A stretch of DNA of 64,000 nt from Oscillospiraceae bacterium (GCA_031262985.1 JAISGQ010000047.1:1-64000); one strand, 5' to 3'; shown: positions 8,360 through 16,686, counted from the first letter of the stretch. A program made the numbers and translations. The notes: generated by a model not told the origin, from the letters alone.

Positions 8360-8467
8360 ATAAGAGATAAAATTGTAGCTATAACTCACATTCAAAAGGT
8401 GAGCAGTGGCGGCAATTATAATATCTGATAAAGAGGAATAAGTAGAAATAATAGTACTTCACAGTAT

Positions 8468-8504
8468 AAAAAGGGCTACAGCACATTCATCGTGCCGCAG
8501 CCCT
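8468..8504 (-). terminator. Terminator of glnS
   Basis: On the minus strand AGGGCTGCGGCAC pairs with GTGCTGTAGCCCT around a short loop and is followed by TTTTT. It lies 24 bases past the glnS stop codon. Confidence 0.75.
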
Positions 8505-8527
8505 CATTTCTGCATAAGCAGTATAAT

Positions 8528-10228
8528 TTATTTCTTCGAGTAGGAATCCTTCAGCTCCACAGAGCGGTTGAACACAAGATGCTCGGGAGACGAATCCTCG
8601 CTGTCTACACAGAAGTAGCCCAGTCTGAGGAACTGGAAGCCGTCGCCGGGACGCGCGTTCGCGAGAGACGGCTCAAGCTTGCAGTTTTTAAGAACAGTCA
8701 GCGAATTGGGGTTAATGTGTTCCATGAAGTCCACATTCGCGGAGTCGGGGTCGGGTATGTCAAACAGCCGCTCGAACAGCCGCACCTCCGCGTCAATAGC
8801 CGTGCCGCAGTTGACCCAATGAATCGTACCCTTAACCTTCATCCCCTCGGAAGGATTGCCGCCGCGCGTACTCTCGTCGTACTCGGCGTACACCTCGGTA
8901 ACATTCCCGAACTCGTCCTTCTTGCAGCCTGTGCATTTTACGATATATGTGCCTTTCAGCCGCACATAGTTGCCGGGGAACATACGGAAATACTTCTTCT
9001 CCGGCACTTCCATGAAGTCGTCCGCTTCAATGTAAATTTCGCGTCCGAAGTCAATGGTTCGCGTGCCCGATTCGGGCTTCTGCGGATTATTCTCCACCTC
9101 GAACTGCTCTGTCAGCCCTTCGGGGTAGTTGGTGATTATCAGCTTAATCGGGTTGAGTACAGCCATGGCGCGTGTGGCGTTTTCGTTTAGCTCATTGCGA
9201 AGGCAATACTCAAGGAATCCCCACTGCACAGTGCTGGAGTTCTTCGCAACGCCGATTTGGTCGCAGAAGCTCCTTATGGCGGCGGGGGAGTAGCCTCTCC
9301 TGCGAAGGGCGGCGAGAGTAGGCATTCGGGGGTCGTCCCAGCCGGAAACAACCTTGTCCTCAATGAGGCGGCGGAGCTTTCTCTTGCTGAGAACCGTGTA
9401 GTCTATGTTAAGACGTGCGAACTCAATCTGGCGCGGCTTAGAAGGCACTGAAACATTGTCCACAACCCAGTTGTAGAGCGGTCTGTGGTCCTCATACTCA
9501 AGTGAGCAGAGGGAGTGCGTAACTCCTTCGAGAGCGTCGCCTATAGGATGCGCGAGGTCGTACATCGGGTAAATGCACCACTTGTCGCCTGTCTGGTGGT
9601 GTGTCTCGTGCTTGATTCTGTAGATTACGGGGTCGCGCATATTCCAGTTTCCGGAGGCAAGGTCAATTTTCGCGCGAAGGGTCATAGCTCCGTCGGGAAA
9701 TTCGCCGTTCTTCATGCGCGAAAAGAGGTCGAGACTTTCCTCAATCGGTCTGTCGCGGTAGGGACTTGTGGCGGGAGTATTGTAGTCTCCACGCATCTCG
9801 TGAACCTGCTCGGGAGAAAGCTCGCAAACATAAGCAAGCCCCTTCTTTATCAGCTCGACGGCGTATTCGTAGGTCTCGTCAAAATACGCGGAGGCAAAGC
9901 AGTAGTTGCTCCACTCGAAGCCGAGCCAGTGGATGTCGTTTTCGATGGAGTGGATAAACTCCTGCTTCTCTTTGGTGGGGTTGGTGTCGTCCATGCGAAG
10001 GTTACACCGCCCGCCGAACTGCTCCGCCATGCCGAAGTCGATGCACAGAGCCTTGACGTGTCCTATGTGCAGACAGCCGTTAGGCTCGGGAGGGAATCGC
10101 GTGATGACCTCCATACCTGCGAAACGCCCGTCGGGTGCTATGTCTTTGATGATTTCGCTTTTTATGAAGTTGCCGGCGGAGGCGGAATCGGAGGCAGCCT
10201 CGATTTTATTTTCTTCAATGTCAGCCAT
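8528..10228 (-). CDS. glnS: Glutaminyl-tRNA synthetase
   Basis: 566 residues, normal for a bacterial GlnRS. It attaches glutamine to tRNA-Gln using ATP in the cytoplasm. Class I motifs: PPEPNGCLHIGHVKA (HIGH at 54-57) and VLSKRKL (279-285), the KMSKS equivalent in GlnRS. The NGCLHIGH form and the two C-terminal beta-barrel domains separate it from GluRS, which is encoded separately at 11023. AGAGAGGATAATTTATT precedes the ATG. Direct charging means this organism need not depend on the GatCAB route for Gln-tRNA. Confidence 0.95.
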   Translation of the reverse strand: MADIEENKIEAASDSASAGNFIKSEIIKDIAPDGRFAGMEVITRFPPEPNGCLHIGHVKALCIDFGMAEQFGGRCNLRMDDTNPTKEKQEFIHSIENDIHWLGFEWSNYCFASAYFDETYEYAVELIKKGLAYVCELSPEQVHEMRGDYNTPATSPYRDRPIEESLDLFSRMKNGEFPDGAMTLRAKIDLASGNWNMRDPVIYRIKHETHHQTGDKWCIYPMYDLAHPIGDALEGVTHSLCSLEYEDHRPLYNWVVDNVSVPSKPRQIEFARLNIDYTVLSKRKLRRLIEDKVVSGWDDPRMPTLAALRRRGYSPAAIRSFCDQIGVAKNSSTVQWGFLEYCLRNELNENATRAMAVLNPIKLIITNYPEGLTEQFEVENNPQKPESGTRTIDFGREIYIEADDFMEVPEKKYFRMFPGNYVRLKGTYIVKCTGCKKDEFGNVTEVYAEYDESTRGGNPSEGMKVKGTIHWVNCGTAIDAEVRLFERLFDIPDPDSANVDFMEHINPNSLTVLKNCKLEPSLANARPGDGFQFLRLGYFCVDSEDSSPEHLVFNRSVELKDSYSKK

Positions 10229-10376
10229 AATAAATTATCCTCTCTTTATCTGCAAAATAGGTAATGCACACTGATTGAAATCTGTTGTCTTACGCTCAAC
10301 TAAAATCTGTTGCCAAGGAGTTAGAATTTGGGTCAAGCCTTTGTAAAGGCTTGCATGGTTCACATTCTAAATTAAC

Positions 10377-10462
10377 TAACAAAACAATGCAAGAAAAGCC
10401 CAAAAAATCCATATGCGAAAGCTTTTTTGCGCTTTTCTTTGTTGTTTTCTAAGTTAATTTAG
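10377..10462. repeat. MITE-like element, family 1, copy E (divergent subtype)
   Basis: 86 bp with ends CTAAATTAACTAAC and TTCTAAGTTAATTTAG. The internal hairpin AAGAAAAGC/GCTTTTCTT differs from copies A-D but shares an AAAAAATCCATATGCGAAAG core type with copy F. It is flanked by ATT and AAT rather than clear TA duplications. It interrupts module repeat R3. Confidence 0.65.
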
Positions 10463-10508
10463 AATCGGACAGAGCCCTAACTCGCCATCCGCAGAGATGC
10501 GAATCATC

Positions 10509-10606
10509 TAAAATTAACTAAGAAACCCTAAGTCAATCAAAGCTCAAAAAAACCATAGGTGAAAGCTTTTTCGAGCTTTGATTGAAGGCTTTCTAAGTTA
10601 ATTTTA
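10509..10606. repeat. MITE-like element, family 1, copy F (divergent subtype)
   Basis: 98 bp. The ends TAAAATTAACTAAGAAA and TTTCTAAGTTAATTTTA are inverted repeats; the inner arms TCAATCAAAGCTC and GAGCTTTGATTGA form a long hairpin. It lies inside module repeat R3, about 45 bases past copy E. Confidence 0.65.
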
Positions 10607-10682
10607 TATGCCCTTATCGTCAGAAAACGCAGGAGGGGGTAGGAAAAAATGTCCCTAAGGACATTTTTTTCGCAGGGGAACC

Positions 10683-10936
10683 CTCGTCGGGGGTTCCCCT
10701 GTATAGGTCGCCGTGCGACCTATAGGGTTCTCTTGGTTTTCCCTAAGGTTGCCGTTTGTAGCCAACTCTCGTCGGGGGTTTCCTGTATAAGTCGCCGTGC
10801 GACCTATAGGGTTCTCTTGGTTTTCCCTGAGGTTGCCGTTTGTAGCTAACCCTCGTCGGGAATTTCCTGTATAAGTCGCCTTGCGACCTATAGGATTCTC
10901 TTGGTTTTCCCTGAGGCTACCCTTTGTAGCTCAGGG
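10683..10936. repeat. Three tandem copies of an approximately 85-bp unit
   Basis: Units begin with CTCGTCGGG at 10683, 10768 and 10852. Each contains GTCGCC-TGCGACCTATAGG, then TTCTCTTGGTTTTCCCT and GTTTGTAGC-type sequence. The first unit is the end of module repeat R3, so this looks like tandem expansion of the last modules of that element. No spacer variation or cas genes, so it is not a CRISPR array. Confidence 0.75.
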
Positions 10937-11022
10937 AGTAACAGTATTCCTCGCGCTTGGTCTGAGAAACAGACTGAAAAACAGAGTTTTACCCGTGAAC
11001 TCTCGCAGTTTTACTACTGTCC

Positions 11023-12480
11023 TCAGCCCTCAGCCAAAGCCGCGTTCAGCTTCTCAAGCCCTATCTCCAGCCGCCTGAGAGATTCCTCCTTACCCAGTAT
11101 GCACAGTACCTCGACCGCGCCGCCGGGAGTAACCGTCCTGCCGGAAGCGGCAATGCGAATAGGCCACATGAGCAATCCGTTCTTGACCTCAAGGGAGGCG
11201 GCAAGGGAGATGAGCGTATCGTGTACGGCATCCTCGGAAAACTCCTTTAGCTTTTGGAGTTCGCCGATAGCGGCAAGGAGCATCTCCTTCGAGGATTGGA
11301 GTGTGGACTTGGACTTCTTATTTACAAACAGCTCGGTAGTATAGTCGCCGAGTGTATCAATAAAATCAATCTGAGGAGCAATCTCCGACAGAACCTCAGT
11401 CCGCTGGTGGAGGCATTTTGCTATCGGCCTTGTGTCGGCATTTTCGTTACTCACAGCCTGCTTTATGAACGGAAGCGCGGCGTCATGGAACTGCTCGGGG
11501 GTCATAGCGCGGATATACTCCGCGTTGACATACCGTAGCTTCTCAGGGTCAAACACAGCGGGAGCTTTCGATATTCCGTCAATATCGAACTGCTCAATCA
11601 GCTCCTGTAGAGAGAAAATCTCCCGCTCTCCCTTAGGGCTCCACCCAAGCAGTGCGATGTAGTTGATGATAGCGTCCTTCAAATACCCCTTCTCCACTAA
11701 ATCCTGATAGGAGGCGTCTCCGTTTCGCTTGGAGAGCTTGTTCTGCGCGTCCTTCATTATGGGGGAGCAGTGGACATACACAGGCACATCCCACCCGAAT
11801 GCCTTGTAGAGGAGGTTGTATTTCGGCGTGGAGGAGAGGTACTCATTGCCTCTGACCACATGAGTTATCTTCATGAGATGGTCGTCTATTACGTTTGCGA
11901 AGTTGTAGGTCGGCATACCGTCCGACTTGATGAGAATCTGATCCTCCAGCTCGTCATTTTCTATTGTGATAGTGCCAAAAACCGCGTCCTCGAAGGAGGT
12001 AGAGCCGCCCTGCGGCATCTTCTGGCGGATAACGAAGGGTTGTCCCTCCTCCACACGTGCGAGTGCCTCACTCAGCGGAATGCTACTGCACAGGCGGTCG
12101 TATTTTGCCACTCCTCCCGACTGTCCGCGAAGGCTCTCCAATCTCTCGGCGGTGCAGAAGCAGTAGTACGCCTCGCCTGTCTCACACAGCTTTTTCGCGT
12201 ACTCCATATATATTCCCTGCCGCTCGGACTGGATGTACGGACCGAACTGCCCGCCTATATCAGGACCTTCATCCCAGTTAAGCCCCGTTTCTCTGAGCGT
12301 GCTGTAGATAACGTCGCTCGCTCCCTCCACCAAACGCCCTCGGTCGGTGTCCTCTATTCGCAGGATGAAATCGCCGCCTAACTTCTTAATCAGCAGGTAG
12401 CTGTAAAGTGCCGTGCGTAGGTTGCCGACGTGCATATATCCCGTCGGAGACGGCGCGAATCTTGTTCTGGGCTTGTTCAT
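11023..12480 (-). CDS. gltX: Glutamyl-tRNA synthetase
   Basis: 485 residues from the ATG at 12480, preferred over the upstream ATG at 12498 because AGGGGATTTTTTACC precedes it. It charges tRNA-Glu with glutamate and ATP. Class I motifs: RFAPSPTGYMHVGN near the N-terminus (HVGN is the HIGH site), RIEDTDRGR, and KLSKRNGDASY (KMSKS site) near the middle, with the helical anticodon-binding domain at the C-terminus. A GlnRS is encoded just downstream on the same strand, separated by a repeat-filled gap of about 800 bases. It has its own promoter (12514-12542). Confidence 0.95.
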   Translation of the reverse strand: MNKPRTRFAPSPTGYMHVGNLRTALYSYLLIKKLGGDFILRIEDTDRGRLVEGASDVIYSTLRETGLNWDEGPDIGGQFGPYIQSERQGIYMEYAKKLCETGEAYYCFCTAERLESLRGQSGGVAKYDRLCSSIPLSEALARVEEGQPFVIRQKMPQGGSTSFEDAVFGTITIENDELEDQILIKSDGMPTYNFANVIDDHLMKITHVVRGNEYLSSTPKYNLLYKAFGWDVPVYVHCSPIMKDAQNKLSKRNGDASYQDLVEKGYLKDAIINYIALLGWSPKGEREIFSLQELIEQFDIDGISKAPAVFDPEKLRYVNAEYIRAMTPEQFHDAALPFIKQAVSNENADTRPIAKCLHQRTEVLSEIAPQIDFIDTLGDYTTELFVNKKSKSTLQSSKEMLLAAIGELQKLKEFSEDAVHDTLISLAASLEVKNGLLMWPIRIAASGRTVTPGGAVEVLCILGKEESLRRLEIGLEKLNAALAEG

Positions 12481-12513
12481 GGTAAAAAATCCCCTCATTA
12501 CATATTGGTAATA

Positions 12514-12542
12514 ATATTACTATATATGCGCCGTGTAGTCAA
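12514..12542 (-). promoter_or_regulatory. Promoter of gltX
   Basis: On the minus strand TTGACT (12542-12537), a 17-bp spacer and TAATAT (12519-12514), 34 bases before the chosen ATG. Confidence 0.5.
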
Positions 12543-12621
12543 GAAAAAGCTGATTTTTTGAGAGAAGAAGGGGTGCTTCCTCGCGCAATTTTTCCGCAAA
12601 GGAAAATTAACACACACTGTA

Positions 12622-12650
12622 TTGTTTAAAACAAAAAGCTGTGCTATACT
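12622..12650 (+). promoter_or_regulatory. Promoter of the cytidylyltransferase gene
   Basis: TTGTTT (12622-12627), 17 bases, TATACT (12645-12650). Transcription would begin near 12657, so the in-frame codon at 12641 cannot be the start and GTG 12692 is preferred. Confidence 0.5.
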
Positions 12651-12691
12651 TTCAGATACTTCATCCTGTACAAAAAGGAGGTTTTGACAGC

Positions 12692-13432
12692 GTGATATAC
12701 GCGGGTATTCTCGCCGGAGGAGTAGGCAGCCGTATGACCGGAGCGACAGTTCCCAAGCAGTTTTTCCCTATCGGCGGCAAGCCGATTTTAGTGCATACTG
12801 CGGAAAAATTCCTCATGTGCGATAAGTTTCAGAAAATATATATCGCCGTGGTAGGCGGTTACCTCGACTTAGCGCAAAGCATGATAGATGAGTACATAGA
12901 CAAAAGCCTCGCCGCGCGAATCTCCGTCATAGAGGGAGGAGGCGACAGGAGCGGTTCTATTCTCAAGGTAATCGAGCGTATCTATGAGGACGGGGGAGAC
13001 GAGAAGAGCATACTCGTGTCGCATGATTCTGTGCGTCCGTTTGTGAACCTTGCCGCCTTAGAGGAAAACATAAGGCTGATAAGCGGCGGCTGCTGCGACT
13101 GCGCCGGAACGGCAGTTCCTTCAATTGATACTGTTTTCGAGATTGACAAGGGAGGCTTTGTCACATCCATACCCGACAGAAGCCGCCTGTGCAACGCCCA
13201 GACACCGCAGACATTCACGGTAGGGGAGTTTTTGGAGTGCTACGGCAGGCTGTCTCCCGCAGACAAAGCCGCGCTTACGGACGCCTGCGCCGTGTTCCTG
13301 CGCTGCGGCAAGCGCGTTCTCACGGCAAAGGGGAGCAGCGACAACATAAAAATTACCACTCCTTTTGATATGAAGCTGGCGGAGAGTATACTGAACGAGA
13401 GCAGTAATTTTCACGGCTTTTCAGACATATAG
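12692..13432 (+). CDS. IspD/TarI-family cytidylyltransferase
   Basis: 246 residues from GTG 12692, with AGGAGG at 12676-12681. The N-terminus IYAGILAGGVGSRM, the VPKQFFPIGGKPILVHT segment and LCNAQTPQTF are signatures of the IspD/TarI group, which transfers CMP from CTP to a sugar-alcohol phosphate. The IYAGILAGG start and KPILVHTAEKF stretch look closer to TarI (D-ribitol-5-phosphate, teichoic acid) than to classic IspD (methylerythritol phosphate, isoprenoids). No TarJ dehydrogenase or IspF gene is adjacent, so the substrate stays open. The family fold and catalysis are secure. Confidence 0.85.
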   Translation: MIYAGILAGGVGSRMTGATVPKQFFPIGGKPILVHTAEKFLMCDKFQKIYIAVVGGYLDLAQSMIDEYIDKSLAARISVIEGGGDRSGSILKVIERIYEDGGDEKSILVSHDSVRPFVNLAALEENIRLISGGCCDCAGTAVPSIDTVFEIDKGGFVTSIPDRSRLCNAQTPQTFTVGEFLECYGRLSPADKAALTDACAVFLRCGKRVLTAKGSSDNIKITTPFDMKLAESILNESSNFHGFSDI

Positions 13433-13613
13433 TGAGAATGTTTTGCTTTATTCTGAGAAAAAAAGGATAAAAGCCTTGACAGCGGTGAGATATGATATAA
13501 AATAATAAGAGTACCTCTCGGAACTTGTCAACTGTTTCAGACTGTTGTTTTCGGTTTTGAACGAATAATTTTAGATTATAAATAACTACACAATTTATTA
13601 GGAGGATTTTTCT

Positions 13614-14102
13614 ATGACTTCCGTTGCTTTTATTATCGGTATGATTATTCTCGGTATTCTCTTTCTCGCCGCGGCGTTTATTGTCGCGGGAGCGGTGACA
13701 GGCGCAAGCTCCTCGTGGGAGGAGAAGCCGCCGGTGTTCAAACACCCCGAGCTTATGTTTTTCAACCACTTCGAGGCGGCAGACTACCTCGCCATTTCGG
13801 TTGAGGAGCTTAACATGATGGTGGAGAAGGAGCTTCTCGACGGCGTGTTTGTGGCTATTACCTCCATGACCGAAACGGGGGAGGAGCCTTACTACGACTA
13901 CGACGAGAACGGCAAGGAGATTGTGCTGTCACGCCCTGTTATAGAGCCTGTGACGAGATACGTGTTCTCCCGCAAGAAGCTCGACGAGCGTATGCTTGAG
14001 ATTTTCGCTAAGGGCAATCACCTCGATTTTACTCTCGAGGATGATTTAGATGATTCGGAGGAATCGAACGAGGAGCAAGACGTGCTCGCAATGCTGGTAT
14101 AA
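13614..14102 (+). CDS. Small membrane-anchored protein with helix-turn-helix-like segment
   Basis: 162 residues. One N-terminal membrane helix (residues 4-28, rich in I, L, A) is followed by a soluble part and a strongly acidic tail (about 140-158). The segment FNHFEAADYLAISVEELNMM reads like the first helices of excisionase/MerR-type winged HTH domains (AADYLAIS-EEL), which is unusual next to a membrane helix. The family is not recognised. AGGAGGATTTTTCT precedes the ATG. The same-strand neighbour starts 29 bases later. It could be a protein-interaction module instead of a DNA binder. Confidence 0.6.
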   Translation: MTSVAFIIGMIILGILFLAAAFIVAGAVTGASSSWEEKPPVFKHPELMFFNHFEAADYLAISVEELNMMVEKELLDGVFVAITSMTETGEEPYYDYDENGKEIVLSRPVIEPVTRYVFSRKKLDERMLEIFAKGNHLDFTLEDDLDDSEESNEEQDVLAMLV

Positions 14103-14131
14103 CACAAATAATTCTGAGGAGTAATAGTACG

Positions 14132-14701
14132 ATGAAGGTTTTAGCTGTAAACGGAAGCCCCAGAAAAAACGGCAACACTGCGGATATGCTTAAAGCCGTC
14201 CTCGATGTATGCGAAAAGGCAGGACTTGAAACCGAACTCTATCAGGCGGGAGGACTGCCCCTGCGCGCTTGTCTTGCCTGCGAAAAGTGCTTCTCAAACC
14301 CCGGAAAGTGCGTCACACAGGACTGGATACAGGAGCTTTACGGAAAGATGAAGGCGGCGGACGCACTCATACTCGGCTCGCCTACCTACTACGGCGACTT
14401 AACTCCCGAAATCAAGGCGGTCATGGACAGATGCGGCTACCTTTCTCTCAGTGAGGGAGGCGTAATGAAGCGCAAGGTGGGAGCGGCTGTCACGGCGGTT
14501 CGCCGCGCGGGTGGACTGCACACACTCGACTCCATGCAGCATTTCTTCCTGATTCAGGGCATGATTGTGCCGGGCAGTACATACTGGAACATGAGCCTGT
14601 CCCTCGAGCCGGGCGACTTCGCGAAGGACGAGGAAGGCGTAGGCACGATGCTCAACCTCGGGGATAATATCGTATGGCTGTTGCAGAAAATCAACTCCTG
14701 A
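14132..14701 (+). CDS. NADPH-dependent FMN reductase / iron-sulfur flavoprotein-like
   Basis: 189 residues with a flavodoxin-like fold: VLAVNGSPRKNGNTADML at the N-terminus is the FMN phosphate-binding loop, and LGSPTYYGDLTPEIKAVMDR is the second flavin loop. ACLACEKCFSNPGKC has the compact cysteine cluster that binds a 4Fe-4S centre in archaeal-type iron-sulfur flavoproteins, so an Fe-S cluster is possible. It likely passes electrons from NAD(P)H to quinones, nitro compounds or a protein partner. Cytoplasmic. Its last 28 bases overlap the start of the next gene, implying translational coupling. Confidence 0.8.
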   Translation: MKVLAVNGSPRKNGNTADMLKAVLDVCEKAGLETELYQAGGLPLRACLACEKCFSNPGKCVTQDWIQELYGKMKAADALILGSPTYYGDLTPEIKAVMDRCGYLSLSEGGVMKRKVGAAVTAVRRAGGLHTLDSMQHFFLIQGMIVPGSTYWNMSLSLEPGDFAKDEEGVGTMLNLGDNIVWLLQKINS

Positions 14702-15264
14702 CGGCGGAGAATCAACTCCTCCGTTGCCCTTGGGCAGAGAAGGACGAGTTCTCCCGAAAATATCATGACGAGGTGTGGGGCAGACCCTGCCACGACGAGC
14801 GTGAGCTTTTCAAAATGCTGATATTGGAGGGGTTTCAGGCGGGGCTGTCGTGGGTTACTATATTGAAGAAACAAGCCGCTTTTGAAGCGGCTTTTGACGG
14901 TTTTGACCCTTCTCTCGTGGCTCGTTACGGGGCGGAGAAGATAGAGCGGCTTATGAACAACTCCGGCATTATCCGCAACAGGAGGAAGATTGCCGCCGCA
15001 GTCACTAATGCTCAGGCGGTGCTTAGGTTAGGCTCTCTCGACGACTTCCTGTGGAGCTATGTCGGCGGCGTGCCGATTGTCGGTAACTGGGAGCGGCAGG
15101 AGGATATGCCGGTTAATACTCCTCTTTCGGATGAAATCAGCGGAGAACTGAAACGGCGTGGATTTACGTTTGTCGGCAGTACGATTGTCTACAGCTATCT
15201 GCAAGCAGTGGGAGTAGTCAATGACCACATGGCGTGGTGCGAAATATCGCGCTATACCCAATAG
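14674..15264 (+). CDS. tag: DNA-3-methyladenine glycosylase I
   Basis: 196 residues, the usual Tag length plus a 15-residue N-terminal extension. It removes 3-methyladenine from alkylated DNA. Zinc ligands are visible: Cys in RCPW, His in YHDEVWGRP, and His/Cys in VNDHMAWC near the C-terminus. The EGFQAGLSWVTIL helix-hairpin region is typical. The start at ATG 14674 lies inside the previous gene; a later start is possible because two ATCAACTCCT repeats encode a duplicated ENQLL at the N-terminus. Its final 47 bases overlap, on the opposite strand, the 3' end of the PAPS-reductase-like gene. Confidence 0.88.
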   Translation: MAVAENQLLTAENQLLRCPWAEKDEFSRKYHDEVWGRPCHDERELFKMLILEGFQAGLSWVTILKKQAAFEAAFDGFDPSLVARYGAEKIERLMNNSGIIRNRRKIAAAVTNAQAVLRLGSLDDFLWSYVGGVPIVGNWERQEDMPVNTPLSDEISGELKRRGFTFVGSTIVYSYLQAVGVVNDHMAWCEISRYTQ

Positions 15265-15901
15265 CTTCCTCCGCTTGATTTGCTTTCTCCCACACATCGG
15301 GGTATAGGCAGTACACGGTGAACCAATGTTGCTTCCCTGCTTTGAGATAACCAATGCAATTACCGTGGTTAAATATCTCGTAGGCGGCAGGACGCTTAAT
15401 GCCAACTTCCTCCGTGTCGTGAATGGTACGGTCTTGCCACAAAAGCGGATAGTCTGTTTTGTACCCTTTCGCCGCCATAATTCCGACACGGCGAGTGATA
15501 CGGGTTTTTTCAGCTGGTTCGAAGCCGTACATTATCACGACATCCTCCCGAACTTTGGGAGGGTCGGCAGGGAAGTTTTTAGCCAACCATTCATAGAACG
15601 GTTTGGTTTTCAATTCGTGTGTGCAGAGAGCCGAGGACTGTATGCCATACTTGAAAGCGTTTAAGCCCATACACACGTCAAATTGGTCTAAGTTCTCGCA
15701 GTCGGGCATATTGGCGTAGGTAATTTCAAGTCCGAGATAGTCAGCGACTTCTTTCTTGAAACGCTTTATATCGGCGAGTTCGGAGCGAGAGCAAAGGTCG
15801 TGATTGAGTAGGATTACATTTTCTTTGCCGTACTTACGAACAGCTTCGATACCGACTATTGCCGAGTAATGACCTCCCGAATAACACACAACGTATTTCA
15901 T
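15218..15901 (-). CDS. PAPS reductase-like PP-loop protein
   Basis: 227 residues. The PP-loop CYSGGHYSAI (6-15) and the downstream LCTHELKTKPFYEWL segment are typical of the adenine-nucleotide alpha-hydrolase branch containing CysH-like and DndC-like proteins. These activate a substrate through an adenylylated intermediate or reduce PAPS. Copies of this short form are common on phages and plasmids; the substrate there is generally unknown. It is the last gene of a minus-strand operon starting at 16910 and has a ribosome site GGAG before the ATG. Sulfate-assimilation partners are absent, so a role in nucleic-acid modification is as plausible as sulfur assimilation. Its 3' end overlaps tag. Confidence 0.7.
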   Translation of the reverse strand: MKYVVCYSGGHYSAIVGIEAVRKYGKENVILLNHDLCSRSELADIKRFKKEVADYLGLEITYANMPDCENLDQFDVCMGLNAFKYGIQSSALCTHELKTKPFYEWLAKNFPADPPKVREDVVIMYGFEPAEKTRITRRVGIMAAKGYKTDYPLLWQDRTIHDTEEVGIKRPAAYEIFNHGNCIGYLKAGKQHWFTVYCLYPDVWEKANQAEEAIGYSAIFRTTPCGH

Positions 15902-15938
15902 TGCACTTCTGCTCCTTTCTTTGTAGCGTAAACGCCAC

Positions 15939-16193
15939 TCATACGCCGTAATCTCCCGCCCTAAGCACGTCCGTCACGATTGCGCCGAGGCTGTCGGCAG
16001 TCACGCAGGCGGTAAATATCTTGCGTCCTTTTACGATTTTGCACCTCTCGTTGAGGATTTTCTCGTAAACGTACACAAATTCCTCGCCGTCTTGTTGCTC
16101 ATACTCCGCGCAGAGGATTCGCTTGTCCAATTTCTTTAAAACAGCAGTAAGTTCATCCTTGACAAAGTTTTGTTTCATTTCTGTTACTGTCAT
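15939..16193 (-). CDS. Hypothetical protein of the integrated element
   Basis: 84 residues, starting MTVTEMKQNF. Not recognised. It contains no membrane segment and has two cysteines in the middle (ILCAEYE, NERCKI). Its start codon overlaps the stop codon of the upstream gene by four bases (ATGA), indicating translational coupling, which is the main reason to believe it is real. Confidence 0.6.
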   Translation of the reverse strand: MTVTEMKQNFVKDELTAVLKKLDKRILCAEYEQQDGEEFVYVYEKILNERCKIVKGRKIFTACVTADSLGAIVTDVLRAGDYGV

Positions 16194-16444
16194 TTCTCGT
16201 CGCCTCCTTTACACACAAAGGATTCACCTGTGGTTTCTGCCACTTTGAGGGCTTCTATTGCCGTCTGTACGGCACATAGTAGATGGTCGAAATACCCTGC
16301 TTGTATGCTTGCGCTCCCGAAGTTATCGCAAGAAAAGCGGTATTGCGTCTTTAAATTTTCGGCTATGTTTACGAGGCGTTCTTTTTCCTCACAAATCTCT
16401 CTACAACTTTTTGCCATGATTGCATTAAAAGTGTTGATTGTCAT
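16190..16444 (-). CDS. Hypothetical protein of the integrated element
   Basis: 84 residues, helical and soluble, starting MTINTFNAIMAKS. It has a good ribosome site (GGAGAAAATAAA before ATG). No known motif is seen. It is third from the end of the minus-strand operon and coupled by ATGA to the next gene. Confidence 0.6.
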   Translation of the reverse strand: MTINTFNAIMAKSCREICEEKERLVNIAENLKTQYRFSCDNFGSASIQAGYFDHLLCAVQTAIEALKVAETTGESFVCKGGDEK

Positions 16445-16474
16445 TTTATTTTCTCCTCTCTCAATTTCAGTTTG

Positions 16475-16672
16475 CTAATTGTCAAACCCCAACGCCTTGA
16501 GCTTTTTCAGCCTGCGTTCGCAATCGTCAATGTTTATGCTCCACGCCTTAAACGCCATTTTAGTGTTGACCGCGAATCTGCCGCATGGACATTTGCCTTC
16601 TTTCGCCATTGCTTTGAGTGCCGTATCGCGGTATCTATGCGCAATAGTAGTGCTGCATTGATACAACTCCAT
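16475..16672 (-). CDS. Hypothetical protein of the integrated element
   Basis: 65 residues with a CPCG motif in the centre (KEGKCPCGRFAV) and a basic, helical C-terminus. Not recognised; the two close cysteines plus an upstream Cys might bind zinc. No clear ribosome site, so translation may depend on the upstream short gene ending 14 bases before. Confidence 0.5.
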   Translation of the reverse strand: MELYQCSTTIAHRYRDTALKAMAKEGKCPCGRFAVNTKMAFKAWSINIDDCERRLKKLKALGFDN

Positions 16673-16686
16673 AATGTCGCGCGTTA

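Larger units (their letters stand above)
10301..10735. repeat. Modular hairpin repeat (family 3), copy R3, split by two MITEs
   Basis: The same ordered modules as R1 and R2, in plus orientation: ATCTGTTGCCAAGGAGTT, AAGCCTTTGTAAAGGCTT, CAGAGCCCTAACTCGCC, ATCGTCAGAAAACGCAGG, AATGTCCCTAAGGACATT, CCCTCGTCGGGGGTT and GGTCGCCGTGCGACC. They are interrupted by family 1 element E (10377-10462) and family 1 element F (10509-10606), both absent at the matching points of R1 and R2. Beyond the last module the copy runs into a three-fold tandem repeat. There are no genes between glnS and gltX. Confidence 0.75.

Noticed and set aside
8360-8467. Possible small gene or riboswitch between the second PstS-like gene and the glnS terminator
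   Set aside because: No ribosome site with a sustained frame and no recognisable conserved structure.
10683-10936. Possible CRISPR array
   Set aside because: The three repeats are about 85 bp with no unique spacers and no cas genes nearby; the sequence is an expansion of the family 3 element.
15500-15530. TTCGAA-containing stretch considered as a copy of the tRNA-Pro 3' end (attL)
   Set aside because: Only six to seven bases match, it lies within the PP-loop gene, and flanking bases differ from the tRNA.
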